Below, one piece after another: positions 17,540 to 25,834 of a DNA stretch of 64,000 bases. Every line of letters starts with the position of its first letter. Within the stretch, counting starts at the first letter, position 1. The notes under the pieces are model-generated. The model made no database searches, was not told the DNA's origin, and saw nothing but the letters and a program-made list of their open reading frames with translations. A program made the position numbers and the translations under genes. The DNA lies in the IMG/VR virus record IMGVR_UViG_3300042484_001245, positions 28,931 through 92,930 of that record. One strand, written 5' to 3'. This DNA is from a virus.

Positions 17540-18115
17540 ATGCCAACTTACGAAGTAGTAAACAGAAATTTTCAGTCTCCGTTGAACTTCGAGTTCCGAG
17601 TTGATCGTCTCACCGACTTCAACTACTTTGTACAGAAGATCAATCTTCCTGATCTGAGCATCACACCCGCATCTAACGGTGGTACTAACCCTCTCGTTAA
17701 GATTCCTATTCCAGGTGACAGTATCGACTTCGGTGAGTTATCAATCGATTTCAAAGTAGACGAAGGCATGAACAACTGGTATGAGATCTATGCGTGGATG
17801 CGTGGTATCTCTTTCCCTGAAGACAATCAACAGTATCGTGATTGGTTAGCAGGACGCACTACTAACTTGAATGGTGTTCCACTCTCAAGCACATTGAACA
17901 TGAATAGTGTTCACGGCACTGGAACATTTCTCATTAACACAAGTCAAAACAATCCTTGTTTGAAAATAACGTTTGTTGATATGCATCCAGTGAGCCTCGG
18001 TGAGATTGTTTTTGATACACGAGAGACTGACGTTTTGTATGTGACTGCGAGCGTTTCATTTAAGTATAGCTATTTTCTTGTTGAGAAGATAGTTCAACCA
18101 ACTACTTCAGTTTAG
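17540..18115 (+). CDS. tail tube-fold protein, gp3 / gp19-like
   Basis: 191 residues. Segments such as FEFRVDRLTDFNYFVQKINL, VKIPIPGDSIDFGELSIDFK and YEIYAWMRGISFP belong to a tail-tube-like family found in marine T4-like phages. There it sits directly after gp23 and is variously called gp3 (tail completion) or gp19-like. It does not resemble the gp19 of this phage closely. Its place between gp23 and uvsY fits gp3. A structural tail role is likely; the exact T4 equivalent is uncertain. Confidence 0.65.
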   Translation: MPTYEVVNRNFQSPLNFEFRVDRLTDFNYFVQKINLPDLSITPASNGGTNPLVKIPIPGDSIDFGELSIDFKVDEGMNNWYEIYAWMRGISFPEDNQQYRDWLAGRTTNLNGVPLSSTLNMNSVHGTGTFLINTSQNNPCLKITFVDMHPVSLGEIVFDTRETDVLYVTASVSFKYSYFLVEKIVQPTTSV

Positions 18116-18125
18116 GAGTTGTATT

Positions 18126-18494
18126 ATGGCTATTAAAACGAAGAAAAGAACAATACAGAGAAAAACACCACGCAGAGTAAAGATCGGATACTTAGACTTT
18201 AAGCTAGTACCTCGGTCAAAGAAATGGAGCATTAAACACAAGGCTCTTGGTATGTGTATTCCTGAAGATGCTCACATTGCATACTACTCTAAGCAAAAAA
18301 GATCAGAAATTGTAAACACCATCATTCATGAACTTCTTCATGGTGTTGTGTATATGTTTGACATCAATTTTAGAAACTTGCGAGAAGAAGAAAAAGTTGT
18401 GCGCAAGATGGCAAATGGTCTACATACTATATTCAAAGACAATCCTGAATTTTTAGAGTGGCTAGTTCAAAACTCAGTCAAAGATGACGAATAA
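18126..18494 (+). CDS. SprT-like zinc metallopeptidase domain protein
   Basis: 122 residues with a clear zinc motif IIHELLHGVVYMF (H68, E69, H72) after a very basic N-terminus (KTKKRTIQRKTPRRVK). The K-R-S-E-I-V-N-T-x-x-H-E layout resembles small SprT/ImmA-type phage metallopeptidases. The substrate is unknown. A good ribosome site (TTTAGGAGTTG) precedes the ATG. The 3' end overlaps the next gene by 11 bases. Confidence 0.65.
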   Translation: MAIKTKKRTIQRKTPRRVKIGYLDFKLVPRSKKWSIKHKALGMCIPEDAHIAYYSKQKRSEIVNTIIHELLHGVVYMFDINFRNLREEEKVVRKMANGLHTIFKDNPEFLEWLVQNSVKDDE

Positions 18495-18741
18495 AGTTCC
18501 AGAGTGGGTTGAACGCTTGAAACAAGGTGAGTTTCTTGTAATAGTGTTTCCATACACTGGCGATACTGTCTATGCTAAGGTAATGGAAAACAATCCAACA
18601 CCTCAAGATAGTATGTACTTTGGCACGATCACTGTAAACTATACACTCAATAATCACTCAAAACAGGAAGATCTTCTATACGACGATTATTCAAAAGAGC
18701 CAGAATACTTTGACAACTGGTATGCTTATAGAGTAACATAG
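18484..18741 (+). CDS. hypothetical protein
   Basis: 85 residues, overlapping the metallopeptidase by 11 bases, which suggests coupled translation. Predicted beta-rich N-terminal half (FLVIVFPYTGDTVYAKVMEN) and an acidic, aromatic C-terminus (EPEYFDNWYAYRVT). I recognise no family. Its place just before uvsY in the same transcript is the only clue. Confidence 0.55.
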   Translation: MTNKVPEWVERLKQGEFLVIVFPYTGDTVYAKVMENNPTPQDSMYFGTITVNYTLNNHSKQEDLLYDDYSKEPEYFDNWYAYRVT

Positions 18742-18772
18742 TCATCGCACCAATACTTGTGAAACCATTATT

Positions 18773-19204
18773 ATGAAACTTGAAGAAATTGAAGCACTGT
18801 GGGAACAAGACTCTAAGATTGATCGCACTGATTTGGACAATGAGAGTCTAAAGATACCTACACTCCACAGTAAGTATTACAAGATCTACTTGCGTGAAAA
18901 AGTACAACTCAAAGCAGAAGAGCAAGAGTATAAGATTTACTATAAGCTCAAGCATGAATACTATACTGGCAAGATGTCAAAAGAAGATCTCGATGAACAT
19001 GGTTGGGAACCATTTCAGTTTGTTCTCAAGAACGACTTGCAAGTATACATCGATGCTGACAAAGATATTGCTGACAGACTATTAAAGCTCCAAGTTCAAC
19101 GTGAAAAGGTTGACTTACTTGAAAGCATCATCAAGACACTTAATGGTCGTGGCTTTCTGATCAAAAACGCAATCGACTTCATTCGTTTTACGAGTGGAGC
19201 ATAG
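18773..19204 (+). CDS. uvsY: recombination mediator UvsY
   Basis: 143 residues. The opening (MKLEEIEALWEQDSKIDRTD, then ESLKIPTLHSKYYKIY) is the conserved signature of UvsY. The rest is helical, with a coiled-coil-like C-terminal half, and the length matches T4 (137). UvsY loads the UvsX recombinase onto gp32-covered single-stranded DNA. UvsW lies just downstream and UvsX at 43.4 kb. Confidence 0.93.
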   Translation: MKLEEIEALWEQDSKIDRTDLDNESLKIPTLHSKYYKIYLREKVQLKAEEQEYKIYYKLKHEYYTGKMSKEDLDEHGWEPFQFVLKNDLQVYIDADKDIADRLLKLQVQREKVDLLESIIKTLNGRGFLIKNAIDFIRFTSGA

Positions 19205-19205
19205 T

Positions 19206-19301
19206 ATGCTAGAGAACAAACTACTCGTTTTTTGCTCTCTTTTTGGATGTTGGACTGTTATCACAGCTATCATCGCATTTGTACAATCGATTCTTAACTA
19301 A
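19206..19301 (+). CDS. possible 31-residue single-span membrane protein
   Basis: A short ORF starting 1 base after the uvsY stop region, encoding one hydrophobic helix (LLVFCSLFGC, then WTVITAIIAFV). Tiny membrane ORFs in such gaps are common in T4-like phages. There is no clear ribosome site, so coding is uncertain. Confidence 0.4.
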   Translation: MLENKLLVFCSLFGCWTVITAIIAFVQSILN

Positions 19302-19318
19302 GAACACACCCTGCCGCT

Positions 19319-19384
19319 CTAGGATCGATTCCTACGCATAATTGCTTCTAGTACGTCTCATCGTACAGGAAGCACCGTTTTTTT
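19319..19384 (+). terminator. structured gap with hairpins, probable terminator before uvsW
   Basis: Two hairpins. The first is TAGGA/TCCTA around TCGAT (19320-19334). The second is stronger, at 19344-19373: GCTTCT-A-GTACG pairs with CGTAC-A-GGAAGC around TCTCAT, 11 of 12 pairs. It is followed after a few bases by seven T (19378-19384). This looks like a terminator for the uvsY unit. The first hairpin shares CTAGGATCGATT with 63295-63306. Confidence 0.55.
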
Positions 19385-19389
19385 ACGGT

Positions 19390-19397
19390 AATAAATA
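19390..19397 (+). promoter_or_regulatory. late-type promoter upstream of uvsW
   Basis: AATAAATA follows the hairpin and T tract and lies 31 bases before the uvsW ATG. First base differs from the TATAAATA consensus. Confidence 0.5.
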
Positions 19398-19427
19398 ATT
19401 CCAAAGGTATAGTTGTACTCTTTGGAA

Positions 19428-20903
19428 ATGGACAAAATCTCAGTCTCAAAACTTGATGAAGTTTACTTGCAAGTCTCGTGCGACTCTGGTATCGCTCGTG
19501 AGCTGGCTGAGTTCTTTAGTTTCTTTGTACCTGGGTATCAGTTCATGCCAGCGTACAAAATGCGAATGTGGAACGGGAAGATAAACTTGTTCAACCAGAT
19601 GAACTATACTCTATACATCGGGTTGTTGCCATACTTAAAGGAATTCTGCGCATCTCGTGATTACACACTTGACGTGTGTGACGAATTGACACATAAGCAG
19701 AAATGTTCTTTTGAAGATTGTCAAAAGTTCCTGGAAACTCTTGAACTGCCATTTGAAGCAAGAGACTACCAGATAGAAGCAATACGACACGGTATAAAAA
19801 ATCATAGAGCATTGCTACTTTCTCCCACTGGCTCAGGTAAGAGTCTCATCATATACGCTCTCGCACGTTACTACAACAAAAAAACTCTCGTTATTGTTCC
19901 AACCATTTCTCTCGTATCGCAGATGTTCTCTGACTTTAAGAACTATGCGAAGAATCAGCCTGAGTACAATGTAGACAAGATATGTCACCCAATATACGGA
20001 GGTCAAGAAAAAATCACAGATAAAAAAGTTGTGATCTCTACGTGGCAATCCATCTACAAACTCCCAAAGTCATGGTTCGAGCAGTTTGATGTTGTCATTG
20101 GTGATGAAGTACACTTATTCAAAGCAAAGTCATTGATGAGCATCATGTCAAAGCTCGACTCTGCAAAGTATCGCTTCGGTACAACTGGAACACTTGACGG
20201 AACACAAACACACAAACTTGTTCTTGAAGGACTGTTTGGCACTACGTTTGCAGTGACAACAACAAAATCACTGATGGACAAAAAGCAACTCGCAGACTTG
20301 AGTATCGAATGCATTGTGTTGAAGTATGACAAAGACATCATCAAAGCACGAAAGAAAGACAACTATCAAGATGAAATAAAGTTTCTTGTACAACACGAGA
20401 AGCGCAATATGTTCATTCGTAATTTGGCAGTCTCAACAAAATCAAACACACTTGTTATCTTTCAGCTAGTCGAGTTGCATGGAAAAGTTCTGTACAACTT
20501 AATCAAAGAGAAAGCACATAAGATTGATCCAAACAGAAAAGTGTTTTTTGTTTCTGGTGAAACTGATGCTGAAGTGCGAGAAGAAATTCGCCAAATCACC
20601 GAGAATGAGAAAGACGCAATCATCGTTGCATCAAGTGGTGTCTTCAGCACTGGAATCAACATTCGTAATCTTGAAAACATTATCTTTGCTTCACCAACAA
20701 AGAGTCGCATTAAAACGCTGCAATCAATTGGAAGAACACTACGCATTGGTGACAATTCAGATAAAGCAAAACTCTACGACATCGTTGATGACATGACAGA
20801 CAAATCTCATAAGAACTTTGCTGTAAAACATTTCTTAGAGCGTGTCAAGATCTACAATGAAGAGAAGTTCAAGTACAAATTACACAAGGTAAATCTGTTT
20901 TAA
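19428..20903 (+). CDS. uvsW: recombination helicase UvsW
   Basis: 491 residues from the ATG at 19428; a TTG five codons upstream is less likely. Superfamily 2 helicase motifs are visible: LSPTGSGKSL (motif I, K near residue 138), VIGDEVHLF (motif II, DEVH), GTTGTL (motif III) and a C-terminal helicase domain ending IKTLQSIGRTLRIGD (motif VI). The N-terminal domain with RMWNGKINLFN is specific to UvsW. T4 UvsW unwinds R-loops and branched DNA and shifts replication from origin to recombination mode. Confidence 0.94.
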   Translation: MDKISVSKLDEVYLQVSCDSGIARELAEFFSFFVPGYQFMPAYKMRMWNGKINLFNQMNYTLYIGLLPYLKEFCASRDYTLDVCDELTHKQKCSFEDCQKFLETLELPFEARDYQIEAIRHGIKNHRALLLSPTGSGKSLIIYALARYYNKKTLVIVPTISLVSQMFSDFKNYAKNQPEYNVDKICHPIYGGQEKITDKKVVISTWQSIYKLPKSWFEQFDVVIGDEVHLFKAKSLMSIMSKLDSAKYRFGTTGTLDGTQTHKLVLEGLFGTTFAVTTTKSLMDKKQLADLSIECIVLKYDKDIIKARKKDNYQDEIKFLVQHEKRNMFIRNLAVSTKSNTLVIFQLVELHGKVLYNLIKEKAHKIDPNRKVFFVSGETDAEVREEIRQITENEKDAIIVASSGVFSTGINIRNLENIIFASPTKSRIKTLQSIGRTLRIGDNSDKAKLYDIVDDMTDKSHKNFAVKHFLERVKIYNEEKFKYKLHKVNLF

Positions 20904-20909
20904 TAAATA
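20902..20909 (+). promoter_or_regulatory. late-type promoter overlapping the uvsW stop
   Basis: AATAAATA overlaps the uvsW TAA and lies 17 bases before the next ATG, with AAAGGAA as ribosome site. Overlap with a TAA stop makes chance occurrence more likely. Confidence 0.45.
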
Positions 20910-20926
20910 TTTGAAAGGAACACGAT

Positions 20927-21349
20927 ATGGCAGTTATCAAAGTATTAAAGCTCACAACAGGCGACGAGATCATTGGAATTGTACAAGATGGTCGTGACAT
21001 GGAAGCAGGTGAGGACGGTTTCACTGTAGAAAATCTTTTGTTTGTTACAGCTCCACTTAAAGTCATTTCACGATACGACGAAAAGCTACGGGCACATTCG
21101 CTGTATCTTTCAGATTGGGTTCCATCAATTGGTGAAGAGACGTTGCCACTTGATAAGAGGAACATTTTGACTCTTGGGAATCCCAACACTGATCTTGAGA
21201 GTCACTACTACGAATTGATTCTTGCTAAAGACATGAAAGAGCAAGCCAAGAAACAAGAAGCAACACAACAGCTCGAAGATGATGCAGAAGACAAGCTCTT
21301 AAAGGAGTTGTTGAAGGAATGTGACTTTGATGATGACGACTTGAATTAA
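20927..21349 (+). CDS. hypothetical protein with LSm-like N-terminus
   Basis: 140 residues. The opening (VIKVLKLTTGDEIIGIVQDG) followed by FTVENLLFVTAPLKV resembles the strand pattern of Sm/LSm-like phage proteins (L-x-x-G-D-E-I-x-G, then the xxxNP/V turn). A second gene of this type lies at 37739. The C-terminal third is a charged helix ending in a strongly acidic tail (CDFDDDDLN). RNA binding is a possibility, not shown. Confidence 0.5.
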   Translation: MAVIKVLKLTTGDEIIGIVQDGRDMEAGEDGFTVENLLFVTAPLKVISRYDEKLRAHSLYLSDWVPSIGEETLPLDKRNILTLGNPNTDLESHYYELILAKDMKEQAKKQEATQQLEDDAEDKLLKELLKECDFDDDDLN

Positions 21350-21499
21350 ATGCTTTCCATTGCAGTTATCAATTCAGCTAGTTAGGACATCGAAAATCAA
21401 TAGGAATAACGAATCTGATACACGACATAGCTCCGTGTTAAAATGCCGTCCTATTGCCGTTTAGTGTTGTTGAGTTTGCTTAAACCAAATGCTACTAAA

Positions 21500-21543
21500 T
21501 TTGATAGCACAATCTATCAAATTTGATAGTACAAGCTATCAAA
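21500..21543. repeat. tandem pair of perfect 8-bp inverted repeats
   Basis: The order is TTTGATAG - 6 bases - CTATCAAA, then directly TTTGATAG - 6 bases - CTATCAAA. The two dyads are identical in both arms and in spacing, and the middle arms also form a 16-bp palindrome. It lies within the gene-free stretch between 21350 and 21948. Such symmetry suggests protein binding sites (operator or replication iterons) or alternative RNA hairpins. Confidence 0.8.
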
Positions 21544-21599
21544 AAATATTTTTTCATCCATCTCTGGAAAGCGCGGTTTTTGTTCTCTTGGAATACTAC

Positions 21600-21912
21600 A
21601 TACGCTTGTAGCGCCTTCAGCATATCTTTACCTAAACCTTTTATTAAGATCTTATAAGGCCTTGGTAGGCCTTTATTAAACCCCTCCACGCACGAGCTGT
21701 TTTTTTCATTCAATCTACAAATAGGTCTCATGGATAAAAACTCGGATTTTGTGGAAAGATTCTACACGAATTTTCTTGATTCATTCTTTCAGGTTCTTTA
21801 TAAGACCTTATTAGAACCTTCCTAACCTAAAACCTTCCTAGACCTTTTAAGACCTTAAAACCTTTTAAGGTTCCTAAAAGGAACCTAAACCCAAAATCTC
21901 TAAAAGATTTTC
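21600..21912. repeat. AT-rich non-coding region with degenerate CCTT repeats and hairpins
   Basis: The region 21350-21948 holds no convincing gene. Its second half repeats variants of AAGACCTTA/AAAACCTTTT many times. It includes a 7-bp hairpin AGGTTCC-TAAAA-GGAACCT near 21878-21896 and AAAATCT-CTAAA-AGATTTT just after. A 78-codon reverse ORF across 21495-21731 has no recognisable features. Possible roles are a replication origin, a regulatory RNA, or an early control region ahead of gp55. Confidence 0.6.
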
Positions 21913-21940
21913 TTGTATTAGTTTTAACATATGTTAGTAT
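21913..21940 (+). promoter_or_regulatory. sigma70-like promoter upstream of gp55
   Basis: TTGTAT, 16 bases, TAGTAT, ending 8 bases before the gp55 ATG. The fit is moderate. An early or middle promoter is expected for the late sigma factor. Confidence 0.4.
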
Positions 21941-21948
21941 GAAACACT

Positions 21949-22551
21949 ATGAAGGAAAAATCAGAACAAAGGAAACCACAGCACTATGTAAACAATGCTG
22001 AGTTTCTTAAACACATGAAAGAGCACATCGCCGAAGTGAACAAGGCAAAAAAGGCGAAGCAACCTCTTCCGAGAGTTTCAGACTACATTGGTGAATGCAT
22101 TGTCAACATCGCAAACAAGTTAGCTAACAAGCCAAACTTCATGAACTATCCTTTCAGAGAAGAGATGATCTCAGACGGTATAGAAAATTGTTTGCAGTAT
22201 TTGAATAATTTCAATCCCAAAAAGTCTTCTAATCCATTTGCATACTTCACGCAGATTATCTACTACGCTTTTGTACGACGAATACAAAAAGAGAAGAAGC
22301 AACTGTATACGAAGTATCGCATGATTGAAGAATCACTCTTACATGATATTCATGATGTTGAGAATGTTTCAGCGAATAAGTATGGCAGCGACCAAGCTGA
22401 CTTGAATATGCATGAGTTCGTAGAAAACTTTGAGAGGAGTCGTGAAAACAAGAAGAAGAAAACAAAAGAAGCAAAATCTTCAAAGAAGAAGAAGACTGGC
22501 TCAGATTTTGACGACATCTTCGATCAGTACAAAGACCTTCCAGAACAATAG
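21949..22551 (+). CDS. gp55: late-transcription sigma factor gp55
   Basis: 200 residues. The core (FREEMISDGIENCLQYLNNF, then NPFAYFTQIIYYAFVRRIQK and KKQLYTKYRMIEE) is a reduced sigma region 2, the hallmark of gp55. The C-terminus is lysine-rich and ends FDQYKDLPEQ; T4 gp55 also has a short C-terminal clamp-binding motif. It directs RNA polymerase to TATAAATA-type late promoters, of which about a dozen candidates are visible in this window. Confidence 0.93.
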   Translation: MKEKSEQRKPQHYVNNAEFLKHMKEHIAEVNKAKKAKQPLPRVSDYIGECIVNIANKLANKPNFMNYPFREEMISDGIENCLQYLNNFNPKKSSNPFAYFTQIIYYAFVRRIQKEKKQLYTKYRMIEESLLHDIHDVENVSANKYGSDQADLNMHEFVENFERSRENKKKKTKEAKSSKKKKTGSDFDDIFDQYKDLPEQ

Positions 22552-22568
22552 TAGCAGTGGGATAGACT

Positions 22569-22841
22569 ATGAGTTTAGGGAAGAGGAAACAGGAGATCCT
22601 CGACAGCCTGTACAAACATTGTAGCTGTCGAACGAATCGATCCATTGATATTCTCCACAAGTTGTTGGATGACGTGAAGATATATCCAGGTAATACTGGA
22701 AAAGAAAATCTCCTTGCAATTATACGTGAGTATAAAGCAACCGGGAAAAATCTTGAATCCACAATCAATTCGATATATGATATTCTATATCCTGTTAAAA
22801 CATCTTTACCTGAGAGTAAAGATACAGACTATGAGTGGTAA
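22569..22841 (+). CDS. hypothetical protein
   Basis: 90 residues, helical, with paired cysteines near the start (CSC). Recurrent phrases (SIDILHKLLDDVK, LLAIIREYKATG) do not match a family I know. It sits between gp55 and gp47 in one transcript, abutting the next gene with no gap. Confidence 0.55.
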   Translation: MSLGKRKQEILDSLYKHCSCRTNRSIDILHKLLDDVKIYPGNTGKENLLAIIREYKATGKNLESTINSIYDILYPVKTSLPESKDTDYEW

Positions 22842-23027
22842 ATGACAAAGCGAAAAGCAACAGAGAAGAAAGTTTCTTCAGCTAAAACTACAAAAAAGAA
22901 ACTTTCACCTAAGAAAGCGTTGCTTTCTGATTTACTTGATGTAATCGACAAGCACGTTGCAAATGGAAACTTTGCTACACGAGATGAAGCAATCAATCAA
23001 ATTATCGTCACGTTCTTCGTTGGCTAA
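22842..23027 (+). CDS. small basic protein, possibly DNA-binding
   Basis: 61 residues starting at the base after the previous stop. The first 25 residues are almost all K, S, T and A (basic tail). The rest forms a helix-turn-helix-like pair (LSDLLDVIDKHV, then RDEAINQIIVTFF). Function unknown; the basic tail suggests nucleic acid contact. Confidence 0.5.
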   Translation: MTKRKATEKKVSSAKTTKKKLSPKKALLSDLLDVIDKHVANGNFATRDEAINQIIVTFFVG

Positions 23028-23033
23028 ACGAAC

Positions 23034-24116
23034 ATGAAAGTTGCAATTATTACTGACACGCACTGTGGTGCAGGTAACGACAATCAATCTCTCAATGAAT
23101 TCTTTCTTCGATTCTATGAAGAGGTGTTTTTTCCTTACTTGAAAGAGCACAACATCAAAAACGTTCTACATCTTGGCGATACGTTTGATAGACGTAAGTA
23201 CATCAACTTCAGTACACTTCACTCGTGGCAGAATCGTGTCTTCAAGCCATTGAATGATATGTGTGATCGTGTCGATCTTCTTATTGGTAATCACGACACA
23301 TACTACAAGAACACAAACAAAGTAAACAGTGTTGAAGAATTGTTGCGCATCTATGACAAGTTCAATGTGTATGTTGAGCCAAGCGAAGTAATACTCGGCG
23401 AACGAAAGTTCATGTATGTTCCCTGGATCTGTGAAGATAACGCACAACGTACACTTGACATGATCGAAAAATCTGATGCACACGTCTGTGCAGGACATCT
23501 TGAGCTTATCGGCTTCGAGATGTATGCTGGTCATATCAATGCAGACAAAGGACTTCGTTCTGAACTATTCGACAAGTTCTACATGACGATGAGTGGCCAC
23601 TTTCATCAAAAGTCTTCTCGTGGCAACATTCACTACCTTGGAGCTCCATATGCTATGATGTGGGGTGATTGGGGATCTCTCAAAGGTTTTCATGTACTCG
23701 ACACTGAAACACTTGAGTTGACGTTTGTTGAGAATCCTATACAGATGTTCCATAAGATCTACTACAACGACACAAACGAAACGTTTGACACGTTGATGAG
23801 TAAAGATCACTCAAGCATTGCAGGCAAGTTTGTTAAGTTGATTGTTCAGAAGAAGAACAACCCGTATTGGTTTGATCAACTTGTTGAGAGCTTGCAGAAG
23901 CACAATCCAGCAGATCTATCAGTGATAGAATCAGCATTTGAAGAAGGCATTTCTGACAGTGTTGATATTGATGAAGCGAAAGACACGCTGACTATTTTGA
24001 AAGAGTGTGTTGAGTCATTAGAAATTGACGAGCATAAAAATGCTCTAAATGATCTACTGAGAGATTTGTATCTCGAAGCATTGAACTCAAACGAACACAT
24101 TCAGAGTAATGGCTAG
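23034..24116 (+). CDS. gp47: recombination nuclease subunit gp47 (Mre11/SbcD type)
   Basis: 360 residues. Phosphoesterase motifs in order are ITDTHCG (D8, H10), LGDTFDRRK, LLIGNHDTYY and MSGHFHQKS. With gp46 it forms the T4 counterpart of Mre11-Rad50, which processes DNA ends for recombination-dependent replication and helps degrade host DNA. Gp46 follows after 5 bases, as in T4. Confidence 0.95.
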   Translation: MKVAIITDTHCGAGNDNQSLNEFFLRFYEEVFFPYLKEHNIKNVLHLGDTFDRRKYINFSTLHSWQNRVFKPLNDMCDRVDLLIGNHDTYYKNTNKVNSVEELLRIYDKFNVYVEPSEVILGERKFMYVPWICEDNAQRTLDMIEKSDAHVCAGHLELIGFEMYAGHINADKGLRSELFDKFYMTMSGHFHQKSSRGNIHYLGAPYAMMWGDWGSLKGFHVLDTETLELTFVENPIQMFHKIYYNDTNETFDTLMSKDHSSIAGKFVKLIVQKKNNPYWFDQLVESLQKHNPADLSVIESAFEEGISDSVDIDEAKDTLTILKECVESLEIDEHKNALNDLLRDLYLEALNSNEHIQSNG

Positions 24117-24121
24117 AGAGT

Positions 24122-25834
24122 ATGATAATATTCAAGAAGGTCAGATGGAAGAATCTTCTATCGACTGGAAACAACTTCACAGAGATTGATCTTAATACGA
24201 ATCACAGCACGATTTTGCTTGGTCAATCAGGTAGTGGCAAGAGTACGCTTCTTGATGCGATTGCGTTTGCTCTTTTTAATCGCCCGTTCCGTAACATTAA
24301 CAAGAATCAACTTGTCAACACACTGAACCAAAAGAACTGTCTTGTAGAGATCGAATTCAGTATTGGTACACAAGAGTACCTTATTCGCCGTGGCATTAAG
24401 CCAACAGTCTTTGAGATCTTTTGTAACAACAACCTTATTAACCAAGACTCGCATACGAAAGATTACCAACAATATCTTGAGAGAAGTATTCTCAAGTTTA
24501 ATTTCAAAGCATTCACTCAGATCATCGTTCTTGGTGCATCTAACTTCACACCATTTATGCAACTGAAACCAGTTGATAGACGAATCATCATCGAAGGTCT
24601 GTTAGACATCGAAATCTTCTCAGTGATGAATGCTATTCTAAAGCAGAGAGTGTCAACACTCAAGGGTGTTTCTCAAGAAAATGATTATGCACTCTCACTC
24701 GTCAAAGAAAAGATTGGTCTTCAATCAAAGTACATCTCTGACTTGTCGCATAGTAAGCAAGAAAAGATTCAAGAGAACCTTGCGCTCATTGAAAAGAACA
24801 AAGAGCAAGCAAAGACAATTTCTGGAGACATAGAAAGTCTAAAAAATACTATCGTCGGACTTCGAGAACAGTTAAACTTCAAGACTGAACTTGTATCACA
24901 GATCGACAAGATTCGTGACATCAAGAACAAACTTGACACTAACATTAGAAAGACTCGGAAAGAAATTACGTTTTATGAAGAAAACGATAATTGTCCTACT
25001 TGCCATCAGAACATTCCTGGCGATTTTAAGTATGTAGAGATCAACAAGAAGAACTCAAAGATCTCTGAGTGGCAGAACGGAATCACTGATGCTGAATCTG
25101 CTATGGTTCGTTTCTTAGCAAAGATGGAAGAAGCGAAAGCTATTGAAGATGAGATTGATTCGATACAGAGTCAAATTGTTAAGAATCAAAGCATGATTGA
25201 TGGTATCAATCAATTCATCAAGAAGATTGCAAAAGACACACTCGATCTGAAGAATGAGCAAGATGCTCCACAAGAGTGTAACGACCGTTTAGTTGAGTTG
25301 AATACTGAACAAGAACAACTTGAGCGCAATAAGATTGCGTTTTCAAACCAGAAGAACATACAAGATCTTGCAACAGCACTCTTGAAAGATGGTGGTGTAA
25401 AAGCACGAATCATCAAGCAGTATCTTCCATTGATTAACAAGCACACAAACATCTTCTTAAATGCGATGAACTTCTTTGTAACGTTCAACATCGATGAAGA
25501 GTTTAATGAGTGTATCAAGTCTCGTGGACGTGATGACTTTGCATACGAAAACTTCAGTGAAGGTGAAAAGCAACGAATCGATCTTGCACTTCTATTTACA
25601 TGGCGAACTATTGCCAAGATGAAGAACAGTGTAAACACAAATCTTCTCATTATGGACGAAGTGTTGGATAGCTACTTGGATCAAACGGCTACCGAAAACG
25701 TTCTCCAACTTTTGAATTCTGATATGTTCAAAGACACAAACGTGTTTGTTATCTCTCACAAAGAAACCATATCTGACAAATTCCAGAAAACAATTCGCTT
25801 TACAAAGAATAAAAATTTTAGTAATATCATATAA
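24122..25834 (+). CDS. gp46: recombination nuclease subunit gp46 (Rad50/SbcC type)
   Basis: 570 residues. Walker A is GQSGSGKST (near residues 34-42), then a coiled coil broken by the zinc hook CPTCH (C291, C294). The ABC signature FSEGEKQRIDLALLF and Walker B NLLIMDEVLD are near the C-terminus. The ATG lies 5 bases after gp47, and its stop overlaps the next start (TAATG). Confidence 0.95.
   Translation: MIIFKKVRWKNLLSTGNNFTEIDLNTNHSTILLGQSGSGKSTLLDAIAFALFNRPFRNINKNQLVNTLNQKNCLVEIEFSIGTQEYLIRRGIKPTVFEIFCNNNLINQDSHTKDYQQYLERSILKFNFKAFTQIIVLGASNFTPFMQLKPVDRRIIIEGLLDIEIFSVMNAILKQRVSTLKGVSQENDYALSLVKEKIGLQSKYISDLSHSKQEKIQENLALIEKNKEQAKTISGDIESLKNTIVGLREQLNFKTELVSQIDKIRDIKNKLDTNIRKTRKEITFYEENDNCPTCHQNIPGDFKYVEINKKNSKISEWQNGITDAESAMVRFLAKMEEAKAIEDEIDSIQSQIVKNQSMIDGINQFIKKIAKDTLDLKNEQDAPQECNDRLVELNTEQEQLERNKIAFSNQKNIQDLATALLKDGGVKARIIKQYLPLINKHTNIFLNAMNFFVTFNIDEEFNECIKSRGRDDFAYENFSEGEKQRIDLALLFTWRTIAKMKNSVNTNLLIMDEVLDSYLDQTATENVLQLLNSDMFKDTNVFVISHKETISDKFQKTIRFTKNKNFSNII

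Noticed and set aside
19319-19335. tRNA T-arm-like sequence (GGATCGATTCC)
   Set aside because: No anticodon arm or acceptor stem can be drawn around it; it is better explained as a small hairpin.
21495-21731. 78-codon reverse-strand ORF in the gene-free region
   Set aside because: It covers the inverted repeats, has no ribosome site and no recognisable motif, and would be the only reverse-strand gene in the window.
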